A stretch of DNA of 13,649 nucleotides from positions 1 through 13,649 of the forward strand of contig DASPRQ010000062.1 of assembly GCA_035624355.1 (NCBI GenBank). The letters run 5' to 3'. The position numbers and the translations under genes are program-made. Numbering within the stretch: position 1 is the stretch's first letter; every line of letters starts with the position of its first letter. This DNA is from Usitatibacter sp035624355. Lineage in GTDB: Bacteria; Pseudomonadota; Gammaproteobacteria; Burkholderiales; Usitatibacteraceae. Positions 6,541-13,221 of this stretch are shown here, piece by piece. The notes below the pieces were generated by a model. That model was not told the origin of the DNA. It was given only the letters and a program-made list of their open reading frames with translations, and did no database searches.

Positions 6541-7107
6541 GTGCGCCCCACCTCGTGGCTTCCGCTCGCGGTGCTGGCGCTGCTGGTGGCGCTCACGCTG
6601 TGGCTCAACCGCCTCGTGCAGGCGCCGGCGCAGCGCGACGACGGCTCGATGCGCCACGATCCGGACGCGATCGTCGACAACTTCAGCGCGCGCAAATTCG
6701 GCACGGACGGCCGCGTGCTCTACACCCTCTCGGCGAAGAAGATGGTACATTACCCCGACGACGACTCCGCGCGGCTCGTGGACCCGACCATCGAGGCGTT
6801 CGAGCCGGGCGAGCCGAAGGTGACCGTCACCGCCGACCGCGGGCGCCTCGAACGGGCCGGGGACCGGGTGTGGATCGAGGGGCACGTGGTGCTGGTGCGG
6901 GAGGGCGACGCGAAGATGGAGCCCGCGCGCGTGACCACGGACCGCCTGCTCGTCCTTCCCGACGCCGGCATCGCGCGCACCACGAGCGAGGTCGATATGC
7001 AGAGCCCGTCGGGCCGGGTGGTCGCCCGCGGCCTCGTCGTCGACAACAAGGCGCGCACGCTCGCTCTCGAGCACGTGCGCGCCGTCTACAAGTCCGCCAC
7101 ACGCTGA
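6541..7107 (+). CDS. lptC: LPS export protein LptC
   Basis: A 188-residue bitopic inner-membrane protein. The N-terminal hydrophobic helix (about 6-23) anchors it. The periplasmic part (about 35-185) shows the family pattern: DNFSARKFGTDGRVLYTLSA (46-65), AKKMVHYPDDDSARLVDP (65-82) and a C-terminal EHVRAVY strand. It fits the beta-jellyroll LptC fold that takes LPS from LptBFG and passes it to LptA. The start is GTG, with a GAGG only three bases upstream. There are 21 bases between the kdsC stop and this start, and the stop is fused to the lptA start as TGATG at 7105-7109. Sequence conservation in LptC is low, so the call rests on size, topology and position between kdsC and lptA as well as motifs. 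Confidence 0.92.
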   Translation: MRPTSWLPLAVLALLVALTLWLNRLVQAPAQRDDGSMRHDPDAIVDNFSARKFGTDGRVLYTLSAKKMVHYPDDDSARLVDPTIEAFEPGEPKVTVTADRGRLERAGDRVWIEGHVVLVREGDAKMEPARVTTDRLLVLPDAGIARTTSEVDMQSPSGRVVARGLVVDNKARTLALEHVRAVYKSATR

Positions 7108-7688
7108 TGCCCACCGGATCCGCCCTCGCACTCTGCGCCGCGCTGCTGCTTGCCGCGCACGGCGCGCTCGCCGAGAAGGCCGATCGCGAGAAGGAGATCG
7201 TGGTGAACGCCGACCGGCTGCTCGCCGACGACGCGAACAAGACCAGCACCTTCGAGGGCAACGTGGTGGTCACGCAGGGCACGATGCGCATGACGGCCGA
7301 CAAGGTCACCGTGCGCGAGGACGCCGAGCGCCACAAGTACTACGTCGCCACCGGCAATCCGGTCACCTTCCGCCAGAAGCTCGACAACTCGGACGAATGG
7401 GTCGAGGGCTACGCGCAGCGCGCGGAGTTCGACGACCGCAACGACGTGCTGCGCCTGCACGACCACGCGCGCGTGAAGCGCGACCACAACGAGATCACCG
7501 GCGACTTCATCTCCTACGACATGCGCCGGGAAGTGGCCGAGGTGACTGGGGCCGCCCCGGGGAGCGCGCAGGCGCCGGGCGCGCGCGTGAAGGCGGTGAT
7601 CCTGCCCCCGAAGAAAGCGCCGGCGGCGGGCGCGACGCGACCCGCTTCCCCGCCGGTCGAGCTCAAGCCCGACGAGGGCGTGCGCTGA
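7107..7688 (+). CDS. lptA: LPS transport periplasmic protein LptA
   Basis: A 193-residue protein (E. coli LptA has 185). It has a signal peptide (1-22, hydrophobic core ALALCAALLLAAHGALA, predicted cleavage after Ala22). The OstA/LptA beta-jellyroll domain follows (about 29-147), with NADRLLADDANKTSTFEGNV (34-53), TADKVTVRED (63-72) and a GDFISYDMRREVAEV end (132-146). LptA oligomers form the periplasmic bridge carrying LPS from LptC to LptD in the outer membrane. The C-terminal 45 residues are rich in Pro, Ala and Lys and probably disordered. The ATG overlaps the lptC stop by one base, and the TGA is fused to the lptB ATG in the same TGATG form (7686-7690), so lptC, lptA and lptB are probably coupled in translation. 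Confidence 0.94.
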   Translation: MPTGSALALCAALLLAAHGALAEKADREKEIVVNADRLLADDANKTSTFEGNVVVTQGTMRMTADKVTVREDAERHKYYVATGNPVTFRQKLDNSDEWVEGYAQRAEFDDRNDVLRLHDHARVKRDHNEITGDFISYDMRREVAEVTGAAPGSAQAPGARVKAVILPPKKAPAAGATRPASPPVELKPDEGVR

Positions 7689-8464
7689 TGGCCGCCGCGC
7701 CCGGGGCGCAGCGCCTGTCCCTCGTGAGGCCCGAGCCGCACCCCTCGGTGCTGCGCGCCGAGGGGCTCATGAAGCGCTACCGCAAGCGCACCGTGGTCTC
7801 GGACGTGTCGCTCGCCGTGGAAAGCGGCGAGGTGGTGGGGCTGCTGGGGCCGAACGGCGCGGGCAAGACCACGTGCTTCTACATGATCCTCGGGCTCGTG
7901 CCGATCGACCGCGGGGCGGTCACCCTCGACGGCGAGGACCTCACGCACCTGCCGATCTTCCGGCGCTCGCGCCTGGGCCTGTCCTACCTGCCGCAGGAGG
8001 CGTCGATCTTCCGCAAGCTCACCGTCGCGCAGAACATCCAGGCGGTGCTCGAGCTGCAGGGCGTGGCGCGCGAGGAGATCGAGGCGCGCCTCGAGGGGCT
8101 GCTCGACGACCTGCACATCGGGCACCTGCGCGCGAGCCCGGCGCTGTCGCTCTCGGGCGGGGAGAGGCGGCGCGTCGAGATCGCGCGCGCGCTCGCGACG
8201 AGCCCGCGCTTCATCCTGCTCGACGAGCCCTTCGCGGGCGTCGATCCCATCGCGGTGCTCGACATCCAGCAGATCATCCGCTTCCTGAAGGAGCGGGGCA
8301 TCGGCGTGCTCATCACGGACCACAACGTGCGCGAGACGCTCGGCATCTGCGACCACGCGTACATCATCAACCAGGGGGCCGTTCTCGCCTTCGGGAAGCC
8401 GCAGGATATCGTCTATAATGAGGCCGTCCGGAAGGTGTATCTCGGGGAGAACTTCCGCCTCTAG
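7688..8464 (+). CDS. lptB: LPS export ABC transporter ATP-binding protein LptB
   Basis: A 258-residue cytoplasmic ATPase that powers LPS extraction by LptB2FG. Walker A is GPNGAGKT (54-61). The Q-loop is YLPQEASIF (100-108), the ABC signature LSGGE (155-159), Walker B FILLDEPFAGVDP (175-187) with catalytic Glu180, and the H-loop TDHNVRE (210-216) with His212. The SYLPQEASIFRKLTV run is characteristic of LptB as opposed to other ABC ATPases. Compared with E. coli (241 residues) it has about 17 extra N-terminal residues before the VLRAEGLMKRY strand. The ATG that overlaps the lptA stop was kept because the same coupling is used at the previous junction. lptF and lptG, the membrane partners, are elsewhere, as is usual. 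Confidence 0.96.
   Translation: MAAAPGAQRLSLVRPEPHPSVLRAEGLMKRYRKRTVVSDVSLAVESGEVVGLLGPNGAGKTTCFYMILGLVPIDRGAVTLDGEDLTHLPIFRRSRLGLSYLPQEASIFRKLTVAQNIQAVLELQGVAREEIEARLEGLLDDLHIGHLRASPALSLSGGERRRVEIARALATSPRFILLDEPFAGVDPIAVLDIQQIIRFLKERGIGVLITDHNVRETLGICDHAYIINQGAVLAFGKPQDIVYNEAVRKVYLGENFRL
8414..8419 (+). promoter_or_regulatory. Possible internal promoter -10 box for rpoN
   Basis: A perfect TATAAT occurs in the last 50 bases of lptB, in otherwise GC-rich coding sequence. The best -35 at 17-base spacing is TCGGGA (8391-8396), only 3 of 6 matches. Transcription would start near 8426, about 70 bases before the rpoN ATG. A promoter here would let rpoN-hpf-ptsN be expressed apart from LPS export. 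The DNA also encodes the DIVYNEAVR segment of LptB, which can explain the TATAAT by itself. Confidence 0.35.
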
Positions 8465-8494
8465 CGGAGCGTCGGTCCCTCCGGGACCTTCGAC

Positions 8495-9925
8495 ATGAAG
8501 CACAGCCTCCAGCTCAAGCTATCGCAGCACCTCACGCTCACGCCGCAGCTGCAACAGTCGATCCGGCTGCTCCAGCTGTCCACCGTCGAGCTGAACCAGG
8601 AGCTCGAGCGCTACCTGGCGGAGAACCCGTTGCTGGAGAGGGCGGAGCTCGCGGCTCCCGAGGAGGGCGCGGGCGGCGGCGCGGCGGAAGCCGCGGGGCC
8701 GGCCTCCCGCGACGAGGGCGAGCGGCGCGAGGAGCCCGCAGGCCTCGGCGAGGACCACGGCTTCGCCGACGAGCAATCCTCCGCCGGCGGGCCGCGGCGC
8801 GACGACGAGAAGGACGACTTCACCCAGTTCGCGGCCGCGGAGCCCACGCTCCAGGATCACCTCCTCCAGCAGATCTCGCTCACCGGCCTCACGGAGCGCG
8901 ACAAGCGCCTCGCCGCGCTCATCGTGGGGCACCTCGACGAGGACGGCTACTTGAAGAGCGAGCTCGACGAGTTGCGCGAGTCCGCGCTCGCCGCGATCCC
9001 CGACCTCGAGGTGGAGGAGCTGTCGATCGCGTTGAAGCACGTGCAGAACCTCGAGCCCACGGGCGTGGGCGCGCGCGATGCGGCCGAGTGCCTCGCGCTG
9101 CAGTTGAAGGCGCTGCCCGAGTCGACGCCGCACCGCGAGGCGGCCATCGAGCTCGTGACGCGGCACCTCGACGTGCTCGCCGCGCGCGACTTCAACCGCC
9201 TGAGGCGCCTGCTCGGCGTGACCGAGGAGGAGCTGCGCGAGGTGCGCGACCTCGTGCTCACGCTCGATCCCAAGCCGGGGCGCGCCTTCGGGCAGGGCGA
9301 CGTGCGCTACGTCGTGCCCGACGTCGTGGTGCGCCGGCTCTCGGGTCGCTGGACGGCCTCGCTCAACCGCGACGCGATGCCGCGGCTTCGCATCAACAAG
9401 ATGTACGCCGACATCCTGCAGGCCTCGCGCGGCAACGGGGGCAAGCATCTCGCCGGGCAGCTGCAGGAGGCGCGCTGGCTCATCAAGAACGTGCAGCAGC
9501 GCTTCGACACCATCCTGCGCGTGACCCAGGCGATCGTCGACCGGCAGAGGAACTTCTTCGAGCACGGCGAGGTGGCGATGCGCCCGCTCGTGCTGCGCGA
9601 GATCGCCGAGGCCGTGGGCTTGCACGAATCGACGATCTCGCGCGTCACCACGCAGAAGTACATGCTCACCCCGCGCGGAATATTCGAGCTGAAATATTTC
9701 TTCGGCAGCCATGTTTCAACCGACACGGGCGGGGCCTGTTCGGCGACCGCGATCCGTGCTCTGATCAAGCAACTGGTGGCCGCCGAGGACTGCCGCAAGC
9801 CGCTGTCGGACCACCGCATCTCCGACATCCTCGCCCAGCAGGGCATCCAGGTTGCGCGGAGGACGGTGGCGAAGTACCGTGAGGCGCTGCGCATCCAGCC
9901 GGCCAACCTGCGCAAGTCCCTCTAG
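8495..9925 (+). CDS. rpoN: RNA polymerase sigma-54 factor
   Basis: A 476-residue protein (E. coli RpoN has 477). Region I (1-50) is the Gln/Leu-rich activator-interacting domain, with LKLSQHLTLTPQLQQSIRLL (7-26). Region II (about 50-112) is acidic and low in complexity. The core-binding region runs from about 115 to 300. A helix-turn-helix lies around 365-385 (VLREIAEAVGLHESTISR), followed by the family segment SHVSTDTGG (405-413). The RpoN box ARRTVAKYRE (454-463), which reads the -24 element, is intact. The protein directs transcription from -24/-12 promoters with NtrC-family ATPases. An exact site of this type precedes the pilin gene in the same window. The ATG at 8495 has no strong ribosome binding site; 30 bases separate it from the lptB stop. 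Confidence 0.97.
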   Translation: MKHSLQLKLSQHLTLTPQLQQSIRLLQLSTVELNQELERYLAENPLLERAELAAPEEGAGGGAAEAAGPASRDEGERREEPAGLGEDHGFADEQSSAGGPRRDDEKDDFTQFAAAEPTLQDHLLQQISLTGLTERDKRLAALIVGHLDEDGYLKSELDELRESALAAIPDLEVEELSIALKHVQNLEPTGVGARDAAECLALQLKALPESTPHREAAIELVTRHLDVLAARDFNRLRRLLGVTEEELREVRDLVLTLDPKPGRAFGQGDVRYVVPDVVVRRLSGRWTASLNRDAMPRLRINKMYADILQASRGNGGKHLAGQLQEARWLIKNVQQRFDTILRVTQAIVDRQRNFFEHGEVAMRPLVLREIAEAVGLHESTISRVTTQKYMLTPRGIFELKYFFGSHVSTDTGGACSATAIRALIKQLVAAEDCRKPLSDHRISDILAQQGIQVARRTVAKYREALRIQPANLRKSL

Positions 9926-9934
9926 AGCCCAGAC

Positions 9935-9942
9935 GGGAGGAG
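9935..9942 (+). promoter_or_regulatory. Strong ribosome binding site of hpf
   Basis: GGGAGGAG ends 6 bases before the ATG at 9949. It is clearly stronger than those of rpoN and ptsN on either side, which fits a small protein made in larger amounts than sigma-54 from the same message (inference). Confidence 0.7.
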
Positions 9943-9948
9943 CCCTCG

Positions 9949-10272
9949 ATGAACCTGCAGCTCACCGGCCACCATGTCGAGATCACGCCCGCCATCCGCG
10001 AGTACGTGGTCGCGAAGCTCGAGCGCATCAGCCGCCACTTCGACCACGTGATCGAGGTGAACGTCATCATGACCGTGCAGAAGCTCGACCGGAAGATCGA
10101 GGCGAACGTGCACCTGTCGGGCAAGGACATCCACGTGCAGTGCAACGACGGCGACATGTACGCGGCGATCGACCAGCTGATCGACAAGCTCGACCGCCAG
10201 GTGATCCGGCACAAGGAGCGCTTCCAGGTGAACCGCCACGGGCCGGGAATCAAGCGCAACACCCAGGCCTAG
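9949..10272 (+). CDS. hpf: Ribosome hibernation promoting factor, short form
   Basis: A 107-residue protein of the HPF/YfiA family (E. coli HPF has 95; long forms have about 180). The single beta-alpha-beta-beta-beta-alpha domain spans nearly the whole chain: NLQLTGHHVEITPAIREYV at the start, then KLERISRHFDHV, and the closing helix DMYAAIDQLIDKLDRQVIRHKER (69-91). There is no C-terminal dimerisation domain, so this is the short form, which works with RMF in gammaproteobacteria. The protein binds the 30S decoding region and promotes inactive ribosome dimers in stationary phase. It lies 23 bases after rpoN, the same position as in many proteobacteria (formerly ORF95/yhbH). Confidence 0.94.
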   Translation: MNLQLTGHHVEITPAIREYVVAKLERISRHFDHVIEVNVIMTVQKLDRKIEANVHLSGKDIHVQCNDGDMYAAIDQLIDKLDRQVIRHKERFQVNRHGPGIKRNTQA

Positions 10273-10301
10273 GCCGCTTCCACGGGCGCAGGGCTCCGCC
10301 C

Positions 10302-10787
10302 ATGAACCTCGTCTCCCGCCTCCTGCCGCCGAGCCACGTCGTGCTCGGGCTCGACGTGAGCAGCAAGAAGCGGCTCTTCGAGCAGATCGGGCTGCTCTTC
10401 GAGAACTCGCGCCAGGTGCCGCGCGCGCGCGTCTTCGACGCCCTGTTCGACCGCGAGAAGCTCGGCTCGACGGCGCTGGGCTTCGGCGTGGCCATTCCGC
10501 ACGGCCGCATCAAGTCGCTCAAGGAGCCGGTGTGCGCGTTCGTCCGTACCGCCTCTCCCATCCCCTTCGAGGCGCCGGACGGCGAGCCCGTGAGCCTCGT
10601 CTTCGCGCTGCTCGTGCCCGAGCACGCGAACGAGACGCACCTGGAGCTCCTGTCGGAGCTCGCGCAGATGTTCAGCGACGCGGGCCTGCGCGAGGCCCTC
10701 GCCGCGGCCGGGGACGCCGCCGCGGCCCACCGGCTGATCACCGAGTGGTCGCCCTATGCCCCGGCTCAGCGTTCAGCGGCTGTTTGA
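10302..10787 (+). CDS. ptsN: Nitrogen-regulatory PTS EIIA component
   Basis: A 161-residue cytoplasmic EIIA-Ntr protein (E. coli PtsN has 163). The phosphorylation site is His67 in GVAIPHGRI (62-70). The domain is of the fructose/mannitol EIIA type, with VFALLVPEHANETHLELLSELA in the second half. PtsN takes phosphate from NPr/HPr-type proteins and in its unphosphorylated form controls K+ transport and other targets; it moves no sugar. The ATG at 10302 follows hpf by 29 bases with only a weak GCAGGG upstream. The last 32 bases overlap the start of hprK in a different frame. Confidence 0.95.
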   Translation: MNLVSRLLPPSHVVLGLDVSSKKRLFEQIGLLFENSRQVPRARVFDALFDREKLGSTALGFGVAIPHGRIKSLKEPVCAFVRTASPIPFEAPDGEPVSLVFALLVPEHANETHLELLSELAQMFSDAGLREALAAAGDAAAAHRLITEWSPYAPAQRSAAV

Positions 10788-11721
10788 CGAGCGCCGCGGG
10801 CGCCTCGGGCTCACCTGGGCGGCGGGCACGGCGGGGGCCACGCGCGAGCTCGACGGCGAGATGCTGCACCGGCCGGGCGTCGGGCTCATCGGGCACCTCA
10901 ACCTCGTCCACCAGATGCTCGTCCAGGTGCTGGGGCCCCGCGAAGTGCAGTACGTCGAGGGGCTCGAGGCGGCGCTGCGCGCCCCCACGGCGCAGCGCAT
11001 CTTCGCCCCCGACACGATGTGCGCCATCGTGACCGACGGCGTGCGCGCGCCCGCGATCCTGCTCGAGGCGGCCGAGAAGGCGGGCGTGGCGCTGCTCACC
11101 TCCACCGAGCCCAGCCAGCACGTGATCAACGTGCTGCGGCCGTACATGCAGCAGGAGCTGGGGGAGATCACCACGCTGCACGGCGTCATGCTCGACGTGC
11201 TCGAGATCGGCGTGCTCATCACGGGCGAGTCCTCGATCGGCAAGAGCGAGCTCGCCCTCGAGCTCGTCTCGCGCGGCCACGGCCTGGTGGCCGACGACGT
11301 GGTCGAGCTGCAGCAGATCGGCCCCGACACGGTCCAGGGGCGCTGCCCGCCGATGCTGCGCGACTTCCTCGAGGTGCGGGGGCTCGGCGTGCTCAACATC
11401 CGCTCGATCTTCGGCGAGACCGCGGTGCGCCCGCGCAAGGCCCTGCGCCTCATCGTGCACCTGGACCAGCCCGAGGTCGTGCCGGAGGTGCGCAACAACC
11501 GGCTCGCCACGCGCTCGGGCACGCAGGAGATCCTGGGCGTGGAGATCCCCACGGTCACGCTCGCGGTCGCGCCGGGGCGCAACCTCGCCGTGCTGGTGGA
11601 GGCGGCGGTGCGCAACCACATCCTGCTTACGCGGGGCATCGACTCGACGCGCGAGTTCATCGCGCGCCAGGAGGCGGCGATCCGCTCCGGCTCGGCCGGG
11701 CCCGACGAGACCTCGGACTGA
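10756..11721 (+). CDS. hprK: HPr kinase/phosphorylase
   Basis: A 321-residue bifunctional Ser kinase/phosphorylase acting on HPr-type proteins. The N-terminal domain runs to about residue 130. The catalytic domain shows His142 (LHGVMLDV), the P-loop GESSIGKS (157-164), the ADD acid residues (179-181), the HprK signature EVRGLGVLNIRSIFG (206-220) and the C-terminal GRNLAVLVEAAVRNHIL block (274-290). The P-loop differs from the common G-D-S-G-V-G-K-S, having Glu for Asp158 and Ser for Gly160, but still satisfies GxxxxGKS. Betaproteobacteria often keep hprK next to ptsN although they have few PTS sugar transporters; its role there is thought to be regulatory. HPr itself is not in the window. The gene begins 32 bases inside ptsN and ends in a TGATG fusion with rapZ. 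Confidence 0.95.
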   Translation: MPRLSVQRLFDERRGRLGLTWAAGTAGATRELDGEMLHRPGVGLIGHLNLVHQMLVQVLGPREVQYVEGLEAALRAPTAQRIFAPDTMCAIVTDGVRAPAILLEAAEKAGVALLTSTEPSQHVINVLRPYMQQELGEITTLHGVMLDVLEIGVLITGESSIGKSELALELVSRGHGLVADDVVELQQIGPDTVQGRCPPMLRDFLEVRGLGVLNIRSIFGETAVRPRKALRLIVHLDQPEVVPEVRNNRLATRSGTQEILGVEIPTVTLAVAPGRNLAVLVEAAVRNHILLTRGIDSTREFIARQEAAIRSGSAGPDETSD

Positions 11722-12563
11722 TGCAGCTGGTCCTGCTTTCGGGCGTGTCGGGCTCGGGCAAGAGCGTGGCGCTCAAGGCGCTCGAGGACGCGGGCTTCTT
11801 CTGCGTGGACAACCTGCCCGCGGAGCTCATCGGGCCGCTCGCCGACTACGCGATGTCGCGCGGCGAGCCCCGGGTCGCGATCAGCGCGGACGCGAGGAGC
11901 CGCGAGAGCCTCGGCCAGCTCCCCGAGATCGTCGCGAAGGAGCGCACGCGCGGCAGCGACGTGCGCGTGATCTTCCTCGACGCCAACGACGAGAGCCTCG
12001 TGCGCCGCTTCTCCGAGACGCGCCGGCCCCATCCGCTCGCGGGCGACGGCCGCACCCTCGCCGAGGCGATCGCCGAGGAGCGGCGGCTGCTCGCGTGGCT
12101 CGCCGAGATGGGCCAGCGCATCGACACGAGCGCGCTCGTGCCCTCGCAGCTGCGCGGCTGGATCCAGGACCTGGTCGTCACCGACCGCTCGCGCCTCACG
12201 CTGTGCTTCGAGTCGTTCGGGTTCAAGGGCGGCGCGCCGCTCGACGCCGACTTCGTGTTCGACGCGCGTTGCGTGGTGCCGAACCCGCACTACGATCCGC
12301 GCCTGCGGCCGCTCACGGGCCTCGACCGCGAAGTGGTGGACTTCCTCGAGCGCGAGACCCAGGCCGGCATCTTCGTCGAGGACATCCAGCGCTTCCTCCA
12401 GCGCTGGCTCCCGCGCTTCGTCCTCGACCAGCGCGCGTCGATCACCGTGGCGGTCGGCTGCACGGGCGGGCGCCACCGCTCGGTGTACGTCGTGAAGCAG
12501 CTCGCCGAGCGCTTCGCTTCCGACTACCCGGTCGTCGTGAGGCACCGGGACCTCAAGGATTAG
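11721..12563 (+). CDS. rapZ: RNase adapter protein RapZ
   Basis: A 280-residue protein (E. coli RapZ has 284). The Walker A is GVSGSGKS (8-15), followed by the family segment GFFCVDNLP (25-33). VIFLDAND (83-90) and RRPHPL (101-106) are typical of the N-terminal P-loop domain. The C-terminal domain holds the basic VGCTGGRHRSVYV motif (245-257) implicated in RNA and ligand binding. In E. coli RapZ senses GlcN6P and brings RNase E to the small RNA GlmZ, tuning glmS and so amino-sugar supply for peptidoglycan and LPS. GlmY/GlmZ are enterobacterial, so the RNA target here is unknown. The frame extends well upstream, antisense-free but inside hprK; the ATG at 11721 in the TGATG junction is the correct start by homology. 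Confidence 0.95.
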   Translation: MQLVLLSGVSGSGKSVALKALEDAGFFCVDNLPAELIGPLADYAMSRGEPRVAISADARSRESLGQLPEIVAKERTRGSDVRVIFLDANDESLVRRFSETRRPHPLAGDGRTLAEAIAEERRLLAWLAEMGQRIDTSALVPSQLRGWIQDLVVTDRSRLTLCFESFGFKGGAPLDADFVFDARCVVPNPHYDPRLRPLTGLDREVVDFLERETQAGIFVEDIQRFLQRWLPRFVLDQRASITVAVGCTGGRHRSVYVVKQLAERFASDYPVVVRHRDLKD

Positions 12564-12573
12564 CGGGCCGCCC

Positions 12574-13194
12574 TTGCCGCTCCTCGACATCTTCTCCGCC
12601 GCGGTGCGGGCGCGGGCCGTGCCCATCTTTCCGCTCAACACGGTGCTCTTCCCGGGCGGCGTGCTGCCGCTGCGCATCTTCGAGGCGCGCTACGTGGACA
12701 TGGCGAGCGACTGCCTCAAGCGCTCCGCGCCCTTCGGCGTGTGCCTCATCCGCGACGGCAAGGAGGTCGGGCCGCCCGCGGTGCCGGTGCGGATAGGGTG
12801 CCTCGCGCGCATCGCCGATTGCGACGCCGAGCAGCTCGGGGTGCTCAAGGTGCGCGCCGAGGGCCTCGAGCGCTTCCGCATCGCCTCGAGCGAGGTGACG
12901 AAGGCGGGCCTCATCGTGGCGGATGTGGAGCCGCTCGCGGCCGAGGCGCCCGCGCCCGACGCGCCGGGCCTCGGCGAATGCGCCGAGCTTCTCCGCAAGC
13001 TCATCGCGGGCATCGGCGCCGAGCGCTTCGTGCCGCCGCTGCGCTTCGAGGACGCGACGTGGGTGGGATTCCGCCTGGCGGAGATCCTGCCGCTGCGCAA
13101 CGACGTGAAGCAGAAGCTGCTCGAGGTCACCGACGCGACCATGCGGCTCGCGGTGCTGCACAAGTTCCTGAAGCAGCAGAAGCTGATCGCCTAG
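12574..13194 (+). CDS. LON-substrate-binding-domain protein
   Basis: A 206-residue protein consisting mainly of a stand-alone LON N-terminal (PUA-like) domain, without the ATPase or protease parts of Lon. The hallmark is PIFPLNTVLFPGGVLPLRIFEARY (17-40), followed by GVCLIRDGKEVG (55-66) and a LKVRAEGLERFRI block (91-103). The C-terminal third is mostly helical (about 135-205). Proteins of this kind are widespread in proteobacteria but have no settled function; peptide or substrate binding is presumed. The TTG start at 12574 gives a family-like length but has no ribosome binding site. A GTG at 12604 is an alternative and would keep the domain. It follows rapZ by 10 bases, so it is probably the distal part of the same transcript. 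Confidence 0.82.
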   Translation: MPLLDIFSAAVRARAVPIFPLNTVLFPGGVLPLRIFEARYVDMASDCLKRSAPFGVCLIRDGKEVGPPAVPVRIGCLARIADCDAEQLGVLKVRAEGLERFRIASSEVTKAGLIVADVEPLAAEAPAPDAPGLGECAELLRKLIAGIGAERFVPPLRFEDATWVGFRLAEILPLRNDVKQKLLEVTDATMRLAVLHKFLKQQKLIA

Positions 13195-13210
13195 AGCTGC
13201 ACCGTCGGCC

Positions 13211-13217
13211 GAGGAGG
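13211..13217 (+). promoter_or_regulatory. Ribosome binding site of the distal methyltransferase gene
   Basis: GAGGAGG ends four bases before the ATG at 13222 and fixes that start for a gene that runs off the end of the window. Confidence 0.65.
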
Positions 13218-13221
13218 CCCC

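Noticed and set aside
10773..12677. A 634-residue - strand frame opposite hprK, rapZ and the LON-domain gene
   Set aside because: It is a shadow frame; the + strand genes there have full sets of conserved motifs.
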